Assembly (NCBI GenBank): GCA_013368445.1
Contig: JAACJO010000018.1
Span: forward strand, 496,001 to 560,000
Source: Leucocoprinus leucothites
Taxonomy: Eukaryota; Basidiomycota; Agaricomycetes; Agaricales; Agaricaceae
Reading direction: 5' to 3'
Length of the DNA stretch: 64,000 nt
Positions 45,073 to 56,532 of the stretch are shown here, one piece after another. Every line of letters starts with the position of its first letter. Position 1 is the first letter of the stretch. The notes beneath the pieces were generated by a model that had not been told where the DNA came from, did no database searches, and saw only the letters and a list, made by a program, of their open reading frames with translations. The position numbers were made by a program, and so were the translations under genes.

Positions 45073-48000
45073 CAGTCATCTATTGGTCCTTGAGACAGCC
45101 ATCACTCCTTGAGACAACAAATTTTCCCTCCTTAATCAGAGCATTTCCAGCTTCCAAAAATTCACTAAAAATCATAATCCCCTTACATCTAGCCTGCATA
45201 AATCACCCACGCTTATCTGTTCATTATGTGCTTACCAATGTGTGAAATGAACCCAGTTTCTGAGTGAAAAACACTGTTCAGTGTAATAGCCCCATGGTAT
45301 ATCCTTCAAAAAAATTAAAAATGTACCAAAGTAGATGAATACACAGTATCTATCAATTCTCACTCTTTTTTTAACAAGAACTCAACAAGTGGAGAGATGA
45401 TAAGATTTGTGCTGGGTGGGGAGAGAGAGGTGTGTCACATCATGCATTACCAGAAGAGGAAATCAAATCTCTACTGTTGTGTGACACTTTATGTTGGCCT
45501 CAAGGCTCAGCTAATGCAGCAAGATAACACAAATCATGTCAGATATAGATAAATAAACCAATCTGCTACTTTCTCCAATGCCAGGCCATGCAAGATCTCA
45601 AGCTCTAAAGAAAATATAGCACTTGCAGGAGCGGGAGAAGTGGATGGCTGTTGCTGTTGAAGCATATCTCACTGAACAGAAATTAGAAGGCCAGAAAAGG
45701 AAGAGCCTTTGCAAGATTGTGGAAGAAACAGAGCAGCATTGTCTGACAGAGACTGGGTACATTTATAAGCTTGACAAAACTACACTTTCACACTGAGCAA
45801 AGGGTCTTTGCTCAATGCAGGAATTTAATGAGTTGAAATACTGGTTGTCTACAGCCAAGGAAAGCACAGTTGTTGATTATGCTATTTATATGGCTCGATG
45901 GGGGTGGCCACTCAACCATAAACAGCTCAGGGAGCATGCTGAAGAGATAGCTCAGGTACAGCATGGAGAAAGCTTTCCAGAGGAGGGACTTGAAAGTTGC
46001 TGGGTTGGTAGATTCTTGGATCGTCACCACAGCAGATTGCATCACTACAAATCACATGCACTCGACACATCGCGTGCTTGAGCAGGGAACCCTCACACAA
46101 AAAAGGCATTTTTTGATATATTGAAGAAGACCCTTGCTGCCTCAGAAACTAATGAGGCAATTATTCCCAGAAATATATATGGTGTCAATGAGACTGGCAT
46201 TCAAAAGGGTGTTGGCCTCAGTGACTATGTGATAGGACCTGCAGGAGAGTCTATTCAGAATCAACAACAAAGTGGAGATTGTGAAAACATTGCCATCATT
46301 GTTACAATCTGTGCAGATGGAACATCAATCCCACCAGCAGTTATCTTCAAAGGACAGGCCTTCTGGACCTCATGGCTTCAGAATAATCCTTTGAACACTT
46401 CATGAGCAATATGATCTGACTTATATCATAAATGTTCCTGTTAACCAAAAAAAAATTATCATAATATCGGACATTCCCTGAAGGGCTACACTGATGGCGA
46501 GATTGGAATAGAATGGATCAAATATTTCAATCAGCAAACATCAGTCAAGGCAAATGGCCAACAACACCTTCTCCTAGTGGATGGTCACAACTCACACTAT
46601 ACCTATGGGTTCCTCAGTTATGCTCAAGAGCACAAAATTGATGTTCTGTGCTATCCATCTCATTCTACACACCTTTACCAAGGCCTTGATGTAGTGGTCT
46701 TTAGTGTTCTAAAGTGATGCTGGACAGTAGTTCGGGATGAGTTTGAACATCGAACCAAGCTTCAGGTCATGAAATCAAATTTCCTAGAGCTGTATGCAAA
46801 GGCTCACACCAAAACTTTAACAGCCACAAATATTATATTGGCTTTTGCCACAATAGGTGTTGTTCCTTACAACCCCAATGCTATTCCTGAAACTGCACTT
46901 GCACTAAGTCTTGAATCCAGCTCAGCAGGTGGTCTACCATTACCACTTGATCCTGCAGTATCTGTGGTCTCAACATTGATCAAGTCAGTGATTCAAAAGT
47001 GGCCACATTCACGAACACTAGACCAGGAAGCTTATCTCAAACAGAATCAGAATGACATTCAGAGTCATGATATTGGTGGTACTCCTAACAAATGCTGATG
47101 GAACGAGTCACCCACTAGTTCTACTGGCCCTAATGTCTCTCCCACTGTTCGTCTCTACACAAACCTTGCAAATGACACCATTCAATCCCTCAGCAAGACT
47201 CCCCTCAGCTATCTGACATCATCATCACCAATCCACAGTGATCATTCACCTCCAATTTACCTTCCAACTCCATTCACTCTGACCAGAAATTGATACCAGG
47301 TACTACTTGACTGCCCTGCAATGACCATTCGAGAGCTAGAGATGCAGAAGGCCTTAAAAGAAGCACAGGAGATGAATGAGCAGCAGAAGAACATACTGAT
47401 AGGGATGCAAGCCACTATAGTCCTGCAGTCAATGTATGTGGGGCAATCTCAGGTTCAGATCCAGGCTCAGGAGTCAAAGAAAGCACAAAAGCAGTCAAAG
47501 CGAACCCTTGGTGATGGAATGCCTTGGTTACTGAGTGATCTTGCATTTACAGAAGGTGTAGAGGCAGCAGAGAGAGCAGAACAAGAGAAACAAGAATTAA
47601 TTCAACATAGGAGAGCTGAATGAGAGTGTAGATCAGTAATTATGGCATAGTGGAAGAAGGAGAACACCAACCAAGTTGCACAAAATGATGATTGGCAAAG
47701 GGAGCATAAAGTTTTTGTTGAAGAGTGGATGGCTGAGGCTCAGCTAGCCAACCAGGAGAAGTGAAGACCAAGATGGACCAAGCCACAGTTAGAGGGCATT
47801 GAGCCCCCTGTGCCTCCACCCACAGTTTGGGAGAGTGCTGATGACATAGAAGATGATGAGGAAGTAGATTTGCACAATGGCCCTCATTTGGAGGTGGATG
47901 ATGAGCACCTTAGATAAGGTTGATCAGCCAGATTTGGTCATTGCTGGTGGATTGCCAATGTGATGTGACTTGTCTCAAGGATTGATTTTCCTCCAATAAG

Positions 48001-48180
48001 GGACCTTTGAAAGATTTGCTCTGATATCCAGTTCTATTGAACCCATGGTCTCCCTGATTTTACCCAATGTAGCCAACAAGGTATTTGTTTGTAATATAAA
48101 GTTTTTTTTTGAACATGACATGGGAGAAGAGCACAAAATAATAGCTAAGTTTTGCTATCTCAAGGACTGATAGATGACTG
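45073..48180 (+). mobile_element. Pogo-like DNA transposon, 3108 bases
   Basis: Left end CAGTCATCTATTGGTCCTTG and right end (reverse complement from 48180) CAGTCATCTATCAGTCCTTG are inverted repeats of about 27 bases. TA flanks both sides (45071-45072 and 48181-48182). The other LTR-B copy near 63,250 shows the uninterrupted target (AAACTATATAAGA on its reverse strand). Confidence 0.88.
45581..47623 (+). pseudogene. Pogo-like (DDE_1 / CENP-B-type) transposase
   Basis: One frame runs from MPGHARSQALKK at 45,581 to 47,623 (about 680 codons), interrupted only by nonsense codons. Blocks in order: an N-terminal helix-turn-helix, the CENP-B-type binding region (WPLNHKQLREHAEEIAQ, SCWVGRFLDRH), and the DDE_1 catalytic region with YGVNETGIQKG (family: DETG, so the first Asp is Asn), IEWIKYFNQQ, LLLVDGHNSHYTYGFLSYA (second Asp kept) and CYPSHSTHLYQGLDVVVFS (third acid region). 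A coiled-coil C-terminus ends in EQEKQELIQHRRAE. The transposase is inactive through stops and the Asp-to-Asn change. Confidence 0.82.
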
Positions 48181-48749
48181 TATATAAGATGTGATCTGTC
48201 AAAGAAGCTTTAGAAGTTCTTCTTTGATCATCTGATGTGATCACAAGGTAAGTCCAAATATAGCACAGCTATATTTAATAATCACATGTTATCAAAACAT
48301 AAACAAAATATAATATAACAAGTCATAACAAGACAAAGTAAATGAGTCAAAACAGATAAAGAAAACAATGACAAATAAAGTGGAAAACATAATTGTGATA
48401 TTACTTGAGTAAAGCTAATATTGACTTTATATTGTAAATGGAACAAATGCTAGATATAATCAATATACATAACAGGTATTATGGACAGATAAAACAAAGA
48501 TCAACAGGATTGGGTCAGATGGAAAGGTGTATACCTGGAAGGAGAAGGGGGAACCACTGTCAGATAGGACCACTCTCCCTACTATCAAATATGGAGGAGG
48601 TGGTAACATGATTGTGTGGAGGTGTATGAGGTAGAATGGGGTAGGAAAGCTGATAGAGGTTTAAGGTAATATGGATGCAGTGCAATACTGTGAAATTTCA
48701 GACAATGGGGTGGTGGAAAGCTTTGAAAGGTTGGAGATAGAAGAGGAGG

Positions 48750-49035
48750 TGTAAGGAGTCTACACTATAGATATTGTAGTCTGGTTCATACCAGACTACC
48801 TTCTTATGATCTCTCTCTCATCTGGGTCATTAATCAATGACCCACATCTATGTTTGTATGTGTTTTGTAACAGCTTGATCACATTATGTAATACCTGAGT
48901 TATATTCACCTGTACAGTTGCTTATTAAGCAACTGATCTTTCTTGTTTATACCACATAGTCACCTATAAAAGGGTCTGAACTATTTGGCATGAACTCTAA
49001 GATCACTGTTTTTCATGTAAAGCACAAGCTTTACA
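48750..49035 (+). repeat. 5' LTR of the old chromovirus
   Basis: 286 bases with a TATA-like CTATAAAAGGG near 48,963. It differs from the 3' LTR at ten or more sites, mostly transitions. Confidence 0.88.
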
Positions 49036-49113
49036 CTTTTTTAGTTCAACCTTAACAAGTTGAACATGATGATAAACCAACATGTACAAACACTATCTAT
49101 AAAAAGACTAAAC

Positions 49114-51962
49114 AATGGCTTCTGACAGCAATGTAGGCACTAATCAACCCAATGCCAAGGCTGGGAATTCATCCCAGCCACCTTATCAAAATGCCAATGC
49201 CTGCTAATCTGGCATCTCTGGTAGAGAAGACCAGCAATCTGGACATCAGTGGCAAGGGACCAATGGTGCTGAGTCATCCAACCAAAACACCCATCAGAGG
49301 GGTGAACCCATGCCTGTTGGAACCCAACCATTGTGTCAAAGACATGATAGAAACTATGAAGTGAGTGCTGAGGGATTAACTCCCTCAGAAGTTGACTCCA
49401 TTATAGGAAATGACCTATATAATATGAGTGAAAAGGTAGACCTCATATTTGAGGCCAACCAAATACTGTCATACCATAGAAACAAACTCCTTGACTATGC
49501 AGAGGGGATCACATTGGAGGTGTTGGGAGGTAATACCTCTAAAGGAGGTATGAAGAGATCAGTGTATGACTTTGTAGTTATATGCAACATACAAGAATTG
49601 GTATACAAATATGTCTGCTTAAAAGAGGATGCAAGTGATCAAGAATTGGATGAAGGGGAAAGAGCCTATCACCAAGAGTGGCAGTGTGAACTCAGTGATC
49701 ATGTGAGCTACCTGTCATGAGCTGATCCTCAAGAACAGCTCAAGGTTTGGACTTGGTATTATTTTCATCAACTTCCATCCACTGTTGCATATCAGCTACA
49801 TTGGTTTTATTGGTTTTTTGCCTTCAGACTTATTCTGACATCTTCCATTTTATTAATTCATACTGCCTTGTTGAAATTTTCTGACAACCATTTAATAGTA
49901 AATTTTATATCTTCTAGCCTTGTAAAATTTGCAGACTCCACTTTGATTATTTCTCTGTTTACCACTTTGCCTGTTTTCCTTATCCAATCCTATATTCCAC
50001 ATTGTATATAAGTAGCACGATTTTGTACTTGAATTCCTTAGTCTAATAATCAACTTAGTGATATGCTAGTTTCCTTCTGCTCTCTATTCGTCTTCTGTTC
50101 TCTGTCCTCATCTGAAATTTGGGTCAAGCATCAGTAGTCAGCACAACACATAAGTTGAGGCCATGACTGGCTCCTGCCTTATCTCTGTCTCACCTCTATT
50201 CATCTGGTCCTAGACATTGGTTCCCTATCTGTAGCATTTGCACACTTAACACTACTAGAGGATGCAAAATGAGGACCTCTGTACTAAGGGGTCCTCTGAA
50301 ATTCCTGACCAAGGAATTGAGTTTGACAGTGTTAAACCCATTGACTGTGGTAGGTTTCAGCCTACCACAGATGACAAGGGAAAAAAACCAATGAGACTGA
50401 GACAATTGACTTTACAGTCAATTATCAACAAACTGGGGACTAAAACTACTCCCTCAATGGTATGAGCTGGCAGACAGCCATCTCCAGAGCCAAGCAAGGT
50501 GTACACCCCAAACATGTGAAGGAAAAGAGGATACTCTTTAATCACTGAATGACCCATAGCTGTTCAGTTCCCTGGAGTCAATCAGACTCTAAAATCACAT
50601 AACTCTCAGATGCATGAACAATTAAAATTGATCATACAAGAGTATCTATATCAATCCTTCTTATTTCTGATGGACTACAAGCTGTTGAATAATAAACTCC
50701 CTAGTGATAAGGCAATAGAGCCTTATCAGGGGAGCTCAAAGTTTAGTGACCTGGAAAACTTTGTGTCAGCTGTATGCATAGACCTCTCTTTGAAGGGTCT
50801 AGGAGGAACTGAGCCTGCTAGGGACAGGCTCTGGTTATTGACTCTCCAATACCATCTAGGTGGAGAGGTGAAAAAAATGTATATATAACATGTTATAAAT
50901 GTCAACCATACTAAAATACATTGGACATTTGAAGAGGTGATCTGCACTTTGTATGATCACTTTGTACTGCTAACAATCATGCATGATGCCTGAGAGGGCC
51001 TCAAGAGAATCCATTATGACTTCTGCATAGGAGTCCAAGGATATTATGATGCCATTATGGATAGTGCACAGTGTATGACTGTGCACCCTGATGATTATAC
51101 ACTAGTGGAAGTATTCCTAGAAGGAATACTTCAAGACATGAAAATGGATATACTATTCTATAATGGACTATCCCCAGAAGTCCATTCATTAGAAGAGTTC
51201 ATGTCATATGCCATCTCATATGAAACAAGATGGAAAACTACAGCTTTCTATCAGAAAGCCCTTAACAATGGTAAGAGTGTTGAACCATTAATGCACAATG
51301 CTAGACATTGGAACCCAAAAGGCTTGGAGCATAAGTCAACTGCCTTTGTACCAAGGAAGTTTGTCAATGGACAAACTTCCATTTCATCAAAGCAGCTTCA
51401 TTTCTCAAAATCAAAATGATTTCCACACAATCATCCACCAAATGGTGGACCTAGTAAAGAGACAAACCTGAAGGTTGGATCATCTAAACCCAACCAAAAT
51501 ATGAACCAAACTCCCATAATGGCAAATGGAAAGAAGGCAGGGAGCAAGAATATATCTTGCTGTAGTTGCAGGGGACCTCATTATGCTCATGAGTGCCCTA
51601 ATAAAAAATCATATCTGTGTGCAGCCCACCCAGAGATCCTGGACAATGAGGGACCTCAATCTGGGAATGTGGATGAAGCAGAGTCTATTATTGCTGAAAT
51701 GGCAATAATTGATATGACAGTGGAAGAAGATGAGCACTCTATAGCTGCAACAGAACATAGTGATGACCTTGTTGAAGTAGAGGTCATTGAATCGGACTAT
51801 GGGTTGGGTGAGGAAGACAGTGACTTCCTCAGATCCATATGCAATGGATCTCTGATAGAGATAATGTCAGATTATGGATCTGACATTGAAATATTGGAGA
51901 TACCTGAAACCAATACATCCATAGGAGTTGGCATGGATATTACCAATGGTTTAGGGCTATGA
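49114..51962 (+). pseudogene. Old chromovirus gag
   Basis: It begins ATGGCTTCTGACAGCAATG at 49,114. After a Gln/Asn-rich start comes LTPSEVDSIIGNDLYNMSE and the region interrupted at 49,713 by a solo LTR. The gag body follows (LRLQTLTLQSI-like basic part, GLGGTEPARDRLWLLTLQY, HWTFEEVICTLYDHF, AQCMTVHPDDYTLVEVFLEG). A zinc knuckle near 51,559-51,597 reads CCSCRGPHYAHEC (C-x2-C-x3-H-x4-C). An acidic tail (VEVIESDYGLGEEDSDF) runs to 51,962. Several TGA/TAG/TAA codons and one frame change across the LTR insertion interrupt it. Confidence 0.78.
49713..50251 (+). repeat. Solo LTR of the 559-base chromovirus family, plus orientation
   Basis: 539 bases, TGTCATGAGC to CACTTAACA, flanked by CTACC (49708-49712) and CTACT (50252-50256), one transition apart. 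Somewhat shorter than the young LTR, with CpGs mostly lost. It interrupts the gag of the old chromovirus. Confidence 0.87.
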
Positions 51963-52003
51963 CAGATAGCCCTACTAGTGAAAATAATGACCATATGTGA
52001 AAG

Positions 52004-55000
52004 ATGGCACTACATAAGAATAAAGATAAGATCCTTTGTCCACAATTACTAAAAAAAGATAAGCAATGTCTTGCATCCTTTGTTAACATCAATGGAGTTG
52101 ATGCTTGGGTGCTATGGGATTCTGGATGTATGACATCCAGAATGACACTTATATTCACTCATGTAGCAAACATAAAAGTGAATGAGTTAATTGATAAACA
52201 TAAGCTTCAACTCAGCATGGTCAGAAGCTGTGCTACTATAAAATTTGGAGCTAAGGTCAACCTAACAATCTGAGGTTGACCATATCTGTGCTACCTTGAT
52301 GTAGCAAATTTTGATCATTACAATGTTATACTAGGAACACTGTTCATGCATAAACATAAAGTAAAGTTGGACTTTGAGTCATTATCAATGGAAGTGAGCT
52401 TCCAAAGATTCACAAATTCAATGCCATAGGGTAACAGATAAATACCCCATGTGAAAATGACTATTGGAGGGTAAAGGTACCACTGGAGTCACTAACATGA
52501 CCCTTGAGGAGGTACCTGAAGACCCAATAACCAACAAAGGGGACACATTACCCCCTAATCACCCTCATGTACTCAAAGGGCCACTAGAAGGGAAGACATG
52601 ATCTTCCCTTAATTCAATAAAGGCAATGGATGGGTTGACAACACCATCCATTGATGAAAATGATCAACACCCACCTGCAGGAATAGGTGAGCAAATGATG
52701 TTTCCTAAATGACATCATGCACTGGGCAAACCTCCAATGATATTCACTATGTATGATTATTACTATGACCCTTGCATGCCAGACAGATAGAATGCAGTTA
52801 TGGAAAGCTCGAGAAAAATGCAGTCTATTAGTAAATGGACTACAACTAAATATCAGATTATCTACCATCGACCATGGTTGATGAGGTAGTGACTACCGAA
52901 TTTACACATGATAGGTATTCTGACAAGGATAACCAGGATTATTTATGGAGTATGACAGTTGTAGGTCAACCTATTGGTGATGGCCAATGTAGACCACCAA
53001 ATGAAAGCAAGGAACCACCAGATAAAAAATCTGGTGGCCTAGCATTAACTAAAAGCTATATACCTCAGTTGCAGAAATGATGGTTCAAGAAGTATGCTGA
53101 TATGATGCAGGGTACTCCTGAGCATTTACCACTGTTCTGTGAGGTTAATCATGAGATTAACCTCATCAACAGTAATAGGAGATACATATATCACCTACCA
53201 CAATGCCCCCATTTGTTGCATGATGAGTTTCACTCAAAACTCAACAGATACATAAACACAGGATGGTGGGAACCACACTCCATCTCTCAGGCTGCACTGC
53301 TAATGTGCATCCCAAAGAAAGATGGACAATTGAGAACCATCACTGATTGTTGCCAGAGGAACAACAATACAGTAAAGGACATCACCCCATTACCTGATCA
53401 GGAGATCATAAGGGAAGATGTCATGTGAGGGAAATATCAATCAAAAATTGATCTAGTAGATGCATATGAACAAGTGCACATCTGCATTGAAGATTTTCAA
53501 AAAACAGTGTTCACCACTATAGCAGGAATATATGTCAGTAATGTTATGCAGCAGGGGGATTGCAATGCCCCTGCAACATTTCAATGGTTAATGACTGTTA
53601 TATTCAGAGAAGCTATCAGTATACATGTACATGTATACTTAGATGATATTTTCATATTCTCAGAGATGATTGAAGAGTATGAGAAACATCTCAAGCTCAT
53701 ATTTGATCAACTACAAGAGCATCAATTATTTGTCAAAGATATCAAAGTTGAACTTTATACAGAAAAGATTGACTGTTTGTGCCATGTTATTGATGATCAG
53801 GGTATCCATCCTGATACTGGCAAGCTTGAACAAATAGTCACATGGAGACCTCCACACAACTACAATGATGTGCAAAAATTTGTTGGACTTGTGAATTATG
53901 TGTCCAATTTCTTACCCAATATCACTGTGTATACTGGCCCATTGATGGCTATCACACAGAATGGGACACCTTTCCATTGGCATCCCTTACATCAAAAAAT
54001 GTTTTGACATGATCAAGAGAGCATGTCACCAGACACCTGTAATCCATCCCATTAAACCCAAATCAGGAGAGCCAATCTGGATTATTTGTGATGCATCTAA
54101 GACAGGTGTCAGAGCTATGTATGGACAGGGACTGAGCTGGGTTGATTGCCAACCAGCAGGTGTCATGTCCAAGAAATTCTCAGTGGCACAGCAGAACTAT
54201 GCTGTGCATGAAATGGAAACACTTGTGATATTAGAAGTGTTATTGAAGTGGGAAGATAAGATTGTGCATTATAGAATCCATGTCATAACTGACCATAAAG
54301 CCCTTGAATTCTTTAAATCTCAAGGGCATTTATTGAACTGACAATGGTATTGGCTCAATTATTTATCCTGCTATGATTTCAATATCACTTATATTAAAGG
54401 TGAACAAAATAAGGTAGTGGATAGCCTGTCTAGATACTTTGAGAGCAATCTTCCTGGAGAAGTTCATGAGTCTGGACATTACATCCAAGCAGATATGCAT
54501 GTAGATCCAGATGGAGATGATCTCCCAAAAGATTGTGTACTAGAAATCAAGGCAAAGAAATTGTCATATGATTGAATGGGAGCATTATTTGATCATGAAG
54601 TTAGGAGGAGTTCTCAGTTGCAAAAGAAACGAGAGCAATGTGACATGGAAGCTGAGCAAATAGAAGAGGCGGTGGTTCAAAAGAACACTGACTTGGTAAA
54701 AGACCAAGTCAATTATGAGTGCCATGGACCAACAATCATGAAGTTGACTCTGAAGGATTCATTGGCTGCTTCAAAGCCAATAGAGGAACCTTTTACAGTC
54801 AATTTGGATAATCTTGAAGAAAAGATTATAGCTGGATATACTGAGGACAAACTCTTCAGTATAGTATGTGAAAATCTGGAGAAGTATAAACACTTCTCTA
54901 AAGATGAAAAGGGAATTGTATGGAAGACAATGCCCAATGCAAATAAGGTCATTTATATACCAAATGACCAAAGGATTATTACTGTGATTCTTAGTAAATC

Positions 55001-56235
55001 ACATACTATAGTAGGGCACTTTGGAGATCAATGCACATCTGAATATGTGTGTAGATATTATTGGTGGCTGTCCTTAGTTAAGGACTGCTATAATTTCTGT
55101 AAAACATGCAAAACATGTGCTCAAACAAAAACCTCGACTGCAAGACCAGCTGACAAGTTATACTCACTGCCAGTACCCATATGCCCTTGGGATGGTATAG
55201 GAATGGATTTTGTTGGTCCATTCCCTGAATCTAAGGGATTCAACTACCTTTGGGTAGTATTATGTTGCATGACAAGTATGGTACACTTAATACTGGTGCA
55301 TACTAAAATGACAGTGTCCAAGCTGTCATGGATTTACTTATGTGACATCATACAACTGCATGGGCTACTGAGCTTGATCATGAGTGATTGAGATTCCAAA
55401 TTTACTTCCACATAGTGGAAAGAACTCCATAGATTGTTGGGAGCCAACCTATTAATGTTGACTTTGTTCCATTCACAGACAGATGGACAGGTGGAATGCA
55501 TGAATAGGAATATCAGACAGATATTCTGAACTGCTGTTCAATATGACCAGCAAAACTGGGTTGACAAGGCATCTTCGGTCGAGTTTGCAATAAACTTGAG
55601 TGTATCTGCAACAATGAAATTCACTCCATTTGAGCTGAACTTTGGTTATTTGCCAGTGATGATGCAGGATTTATGGCCAGGCAATGCCATACATTGTGGA
55701 GTCAGGGAATTTGTGGAGAAGGCATTGCTAAATATAGCAGAGGCCTATGACACTATTATCAAGGTGCAAGTCTTTCAAACTTGCAATGCTAACAAGTGAC
55801 AAGGCATGGAACCAGACATCCAAGAAGGAAGTCTGGTGTACTTATCAACAAAAAACCTGAATATGGCCAAGGATAGGGCATGAAAGCTCTGCCTAAAGTT
55901 TATCAGGCCATACAAGGTTTACATGTGAACTCTAGCAAGTCCAATTGCACATTGGACTTACCTCAAGCTTTGGTGAATCAGAGGATTCACCCTGTTTTCC
56001 ATGTCAGTCTGTTATGACTATGTCATAAGTCAGATGATGTGTGTTTTCTGGACAGATCATGTCCAGAACCATACAATTTTGGGCTGGAACACAAGCATGA
56101 ATGGTTTGTCAATGATATTATTGGCCATTGTCACTTGGACGATGGCAAGGTCAAGTTTGAAGTGTGCTGGAGCCTGGGAGATACAACCTGGGAGCCTGCA
56201 GAGCAGTGTGAGGATCCCATAGCTCTAGATTGATA
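52004..56235 (+). pseudogene. Old chromovirus pro-pol with chromodomain
   Basis: Protease AWVLWDSGCMTS near 52,110. RT from 53,090: YADMMQGTPEHLPLFCEVNH, KDGQLRTITDCCQRNN (family: DYR-x-LN), and active site HVYLDDIFIFSE. A frame change near 54,000 leads into RNase H (PIWIICDASKTGVRAMYGQG, HVITDHKALEFF). The integrase zinc finger HTIVGHFG...CKTCKTCAQ (54,990-55,130), core GIGMDFVGPFPESKGFNYLW and HSQTDGQVECMNRNIRQIF follow. A second frame change near 55,925 precedes RIHPVFHVSLL, and the chromodomain EWFVNDIIGHCHLDDGKVKF, then SLGDTTWEPAEQCED, ends at 56,235. More than ten stops, many TGA where Arg is expected (SLIMSD followed by TGA, then DSKF). The enzyme set is complete but dead. Confidence 0.85.
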
Positions 56236-56532
56236 TATAGAGCTTTACAGTGTGCAGAACATGAAGTTCTTATGCAGGAAGAGTTGACCTTCCAAAAAAG
56301 GTCAATGCATGATCTAATCTTAATTGATTACCCAATGACCCTGGGTGCCAAATTTTCTTTTATTTGGCACCACAGTTGTTTCCTCTTCCTTACCTGCCAC
56401 CATCACTTTGAGGGGTGGGAGATGGAGGTTGATGCTCTTGGGCATCAGCCATAACAACAACAACAAGGTCATGATCCTCATCATGACCTACTCTCTTCTA
56501 TTCTGTCTGGCCTACAGACAGCATCAACATGA

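Larger units (their letters stand above)
44154..48474 (+). mobile_element. Solo LTR of an unassigned family (LTR-B, about 647 bases) inflated by two insertions
   Basis: It starts TGTTATAGTAATGCCAGCC and ends ATATACATAACA, with a 5-base duplication (GGTGT/GGTAT, one change). After subtracting the 559-base solo LTR plus its duplication (564) and the pogo-like element plus TA (3110), about 647 bases remain. Those match the reverse complement of 62952-63604 (653 bases) end to end, so this is one complete LTR without an internal region. Confidence 0.8.
43747..48749 (+). pseudogene. Tc1-like transposase, split by a large insertion and truncated
   Basis: The first piece (43747-44153) encodes an N-terminal helix-turn-helix region: QIEHKTGLGKSTVGRIKKKV, PSKLS, VQATNFINSTLSDPVTPQTV, AHEHRNWTVE. 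The second piece (48480-48749) continues with TKINRIGSDGKVYTWKEKGE, NMIVWRCM and GVGKLIEV. Between them lies a 4.3 kb insertion flanked by GGTGT (44149-44153) and GGTAT (48475-48479). Taking out the insertion restores the codons for DWKRVLW. The piece ends at 48,749 where an LTR begins, and the C-terminal catalytic part is not found anywhere in the window. Several TGA/TAG stops are present. Confidence 0.8.
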
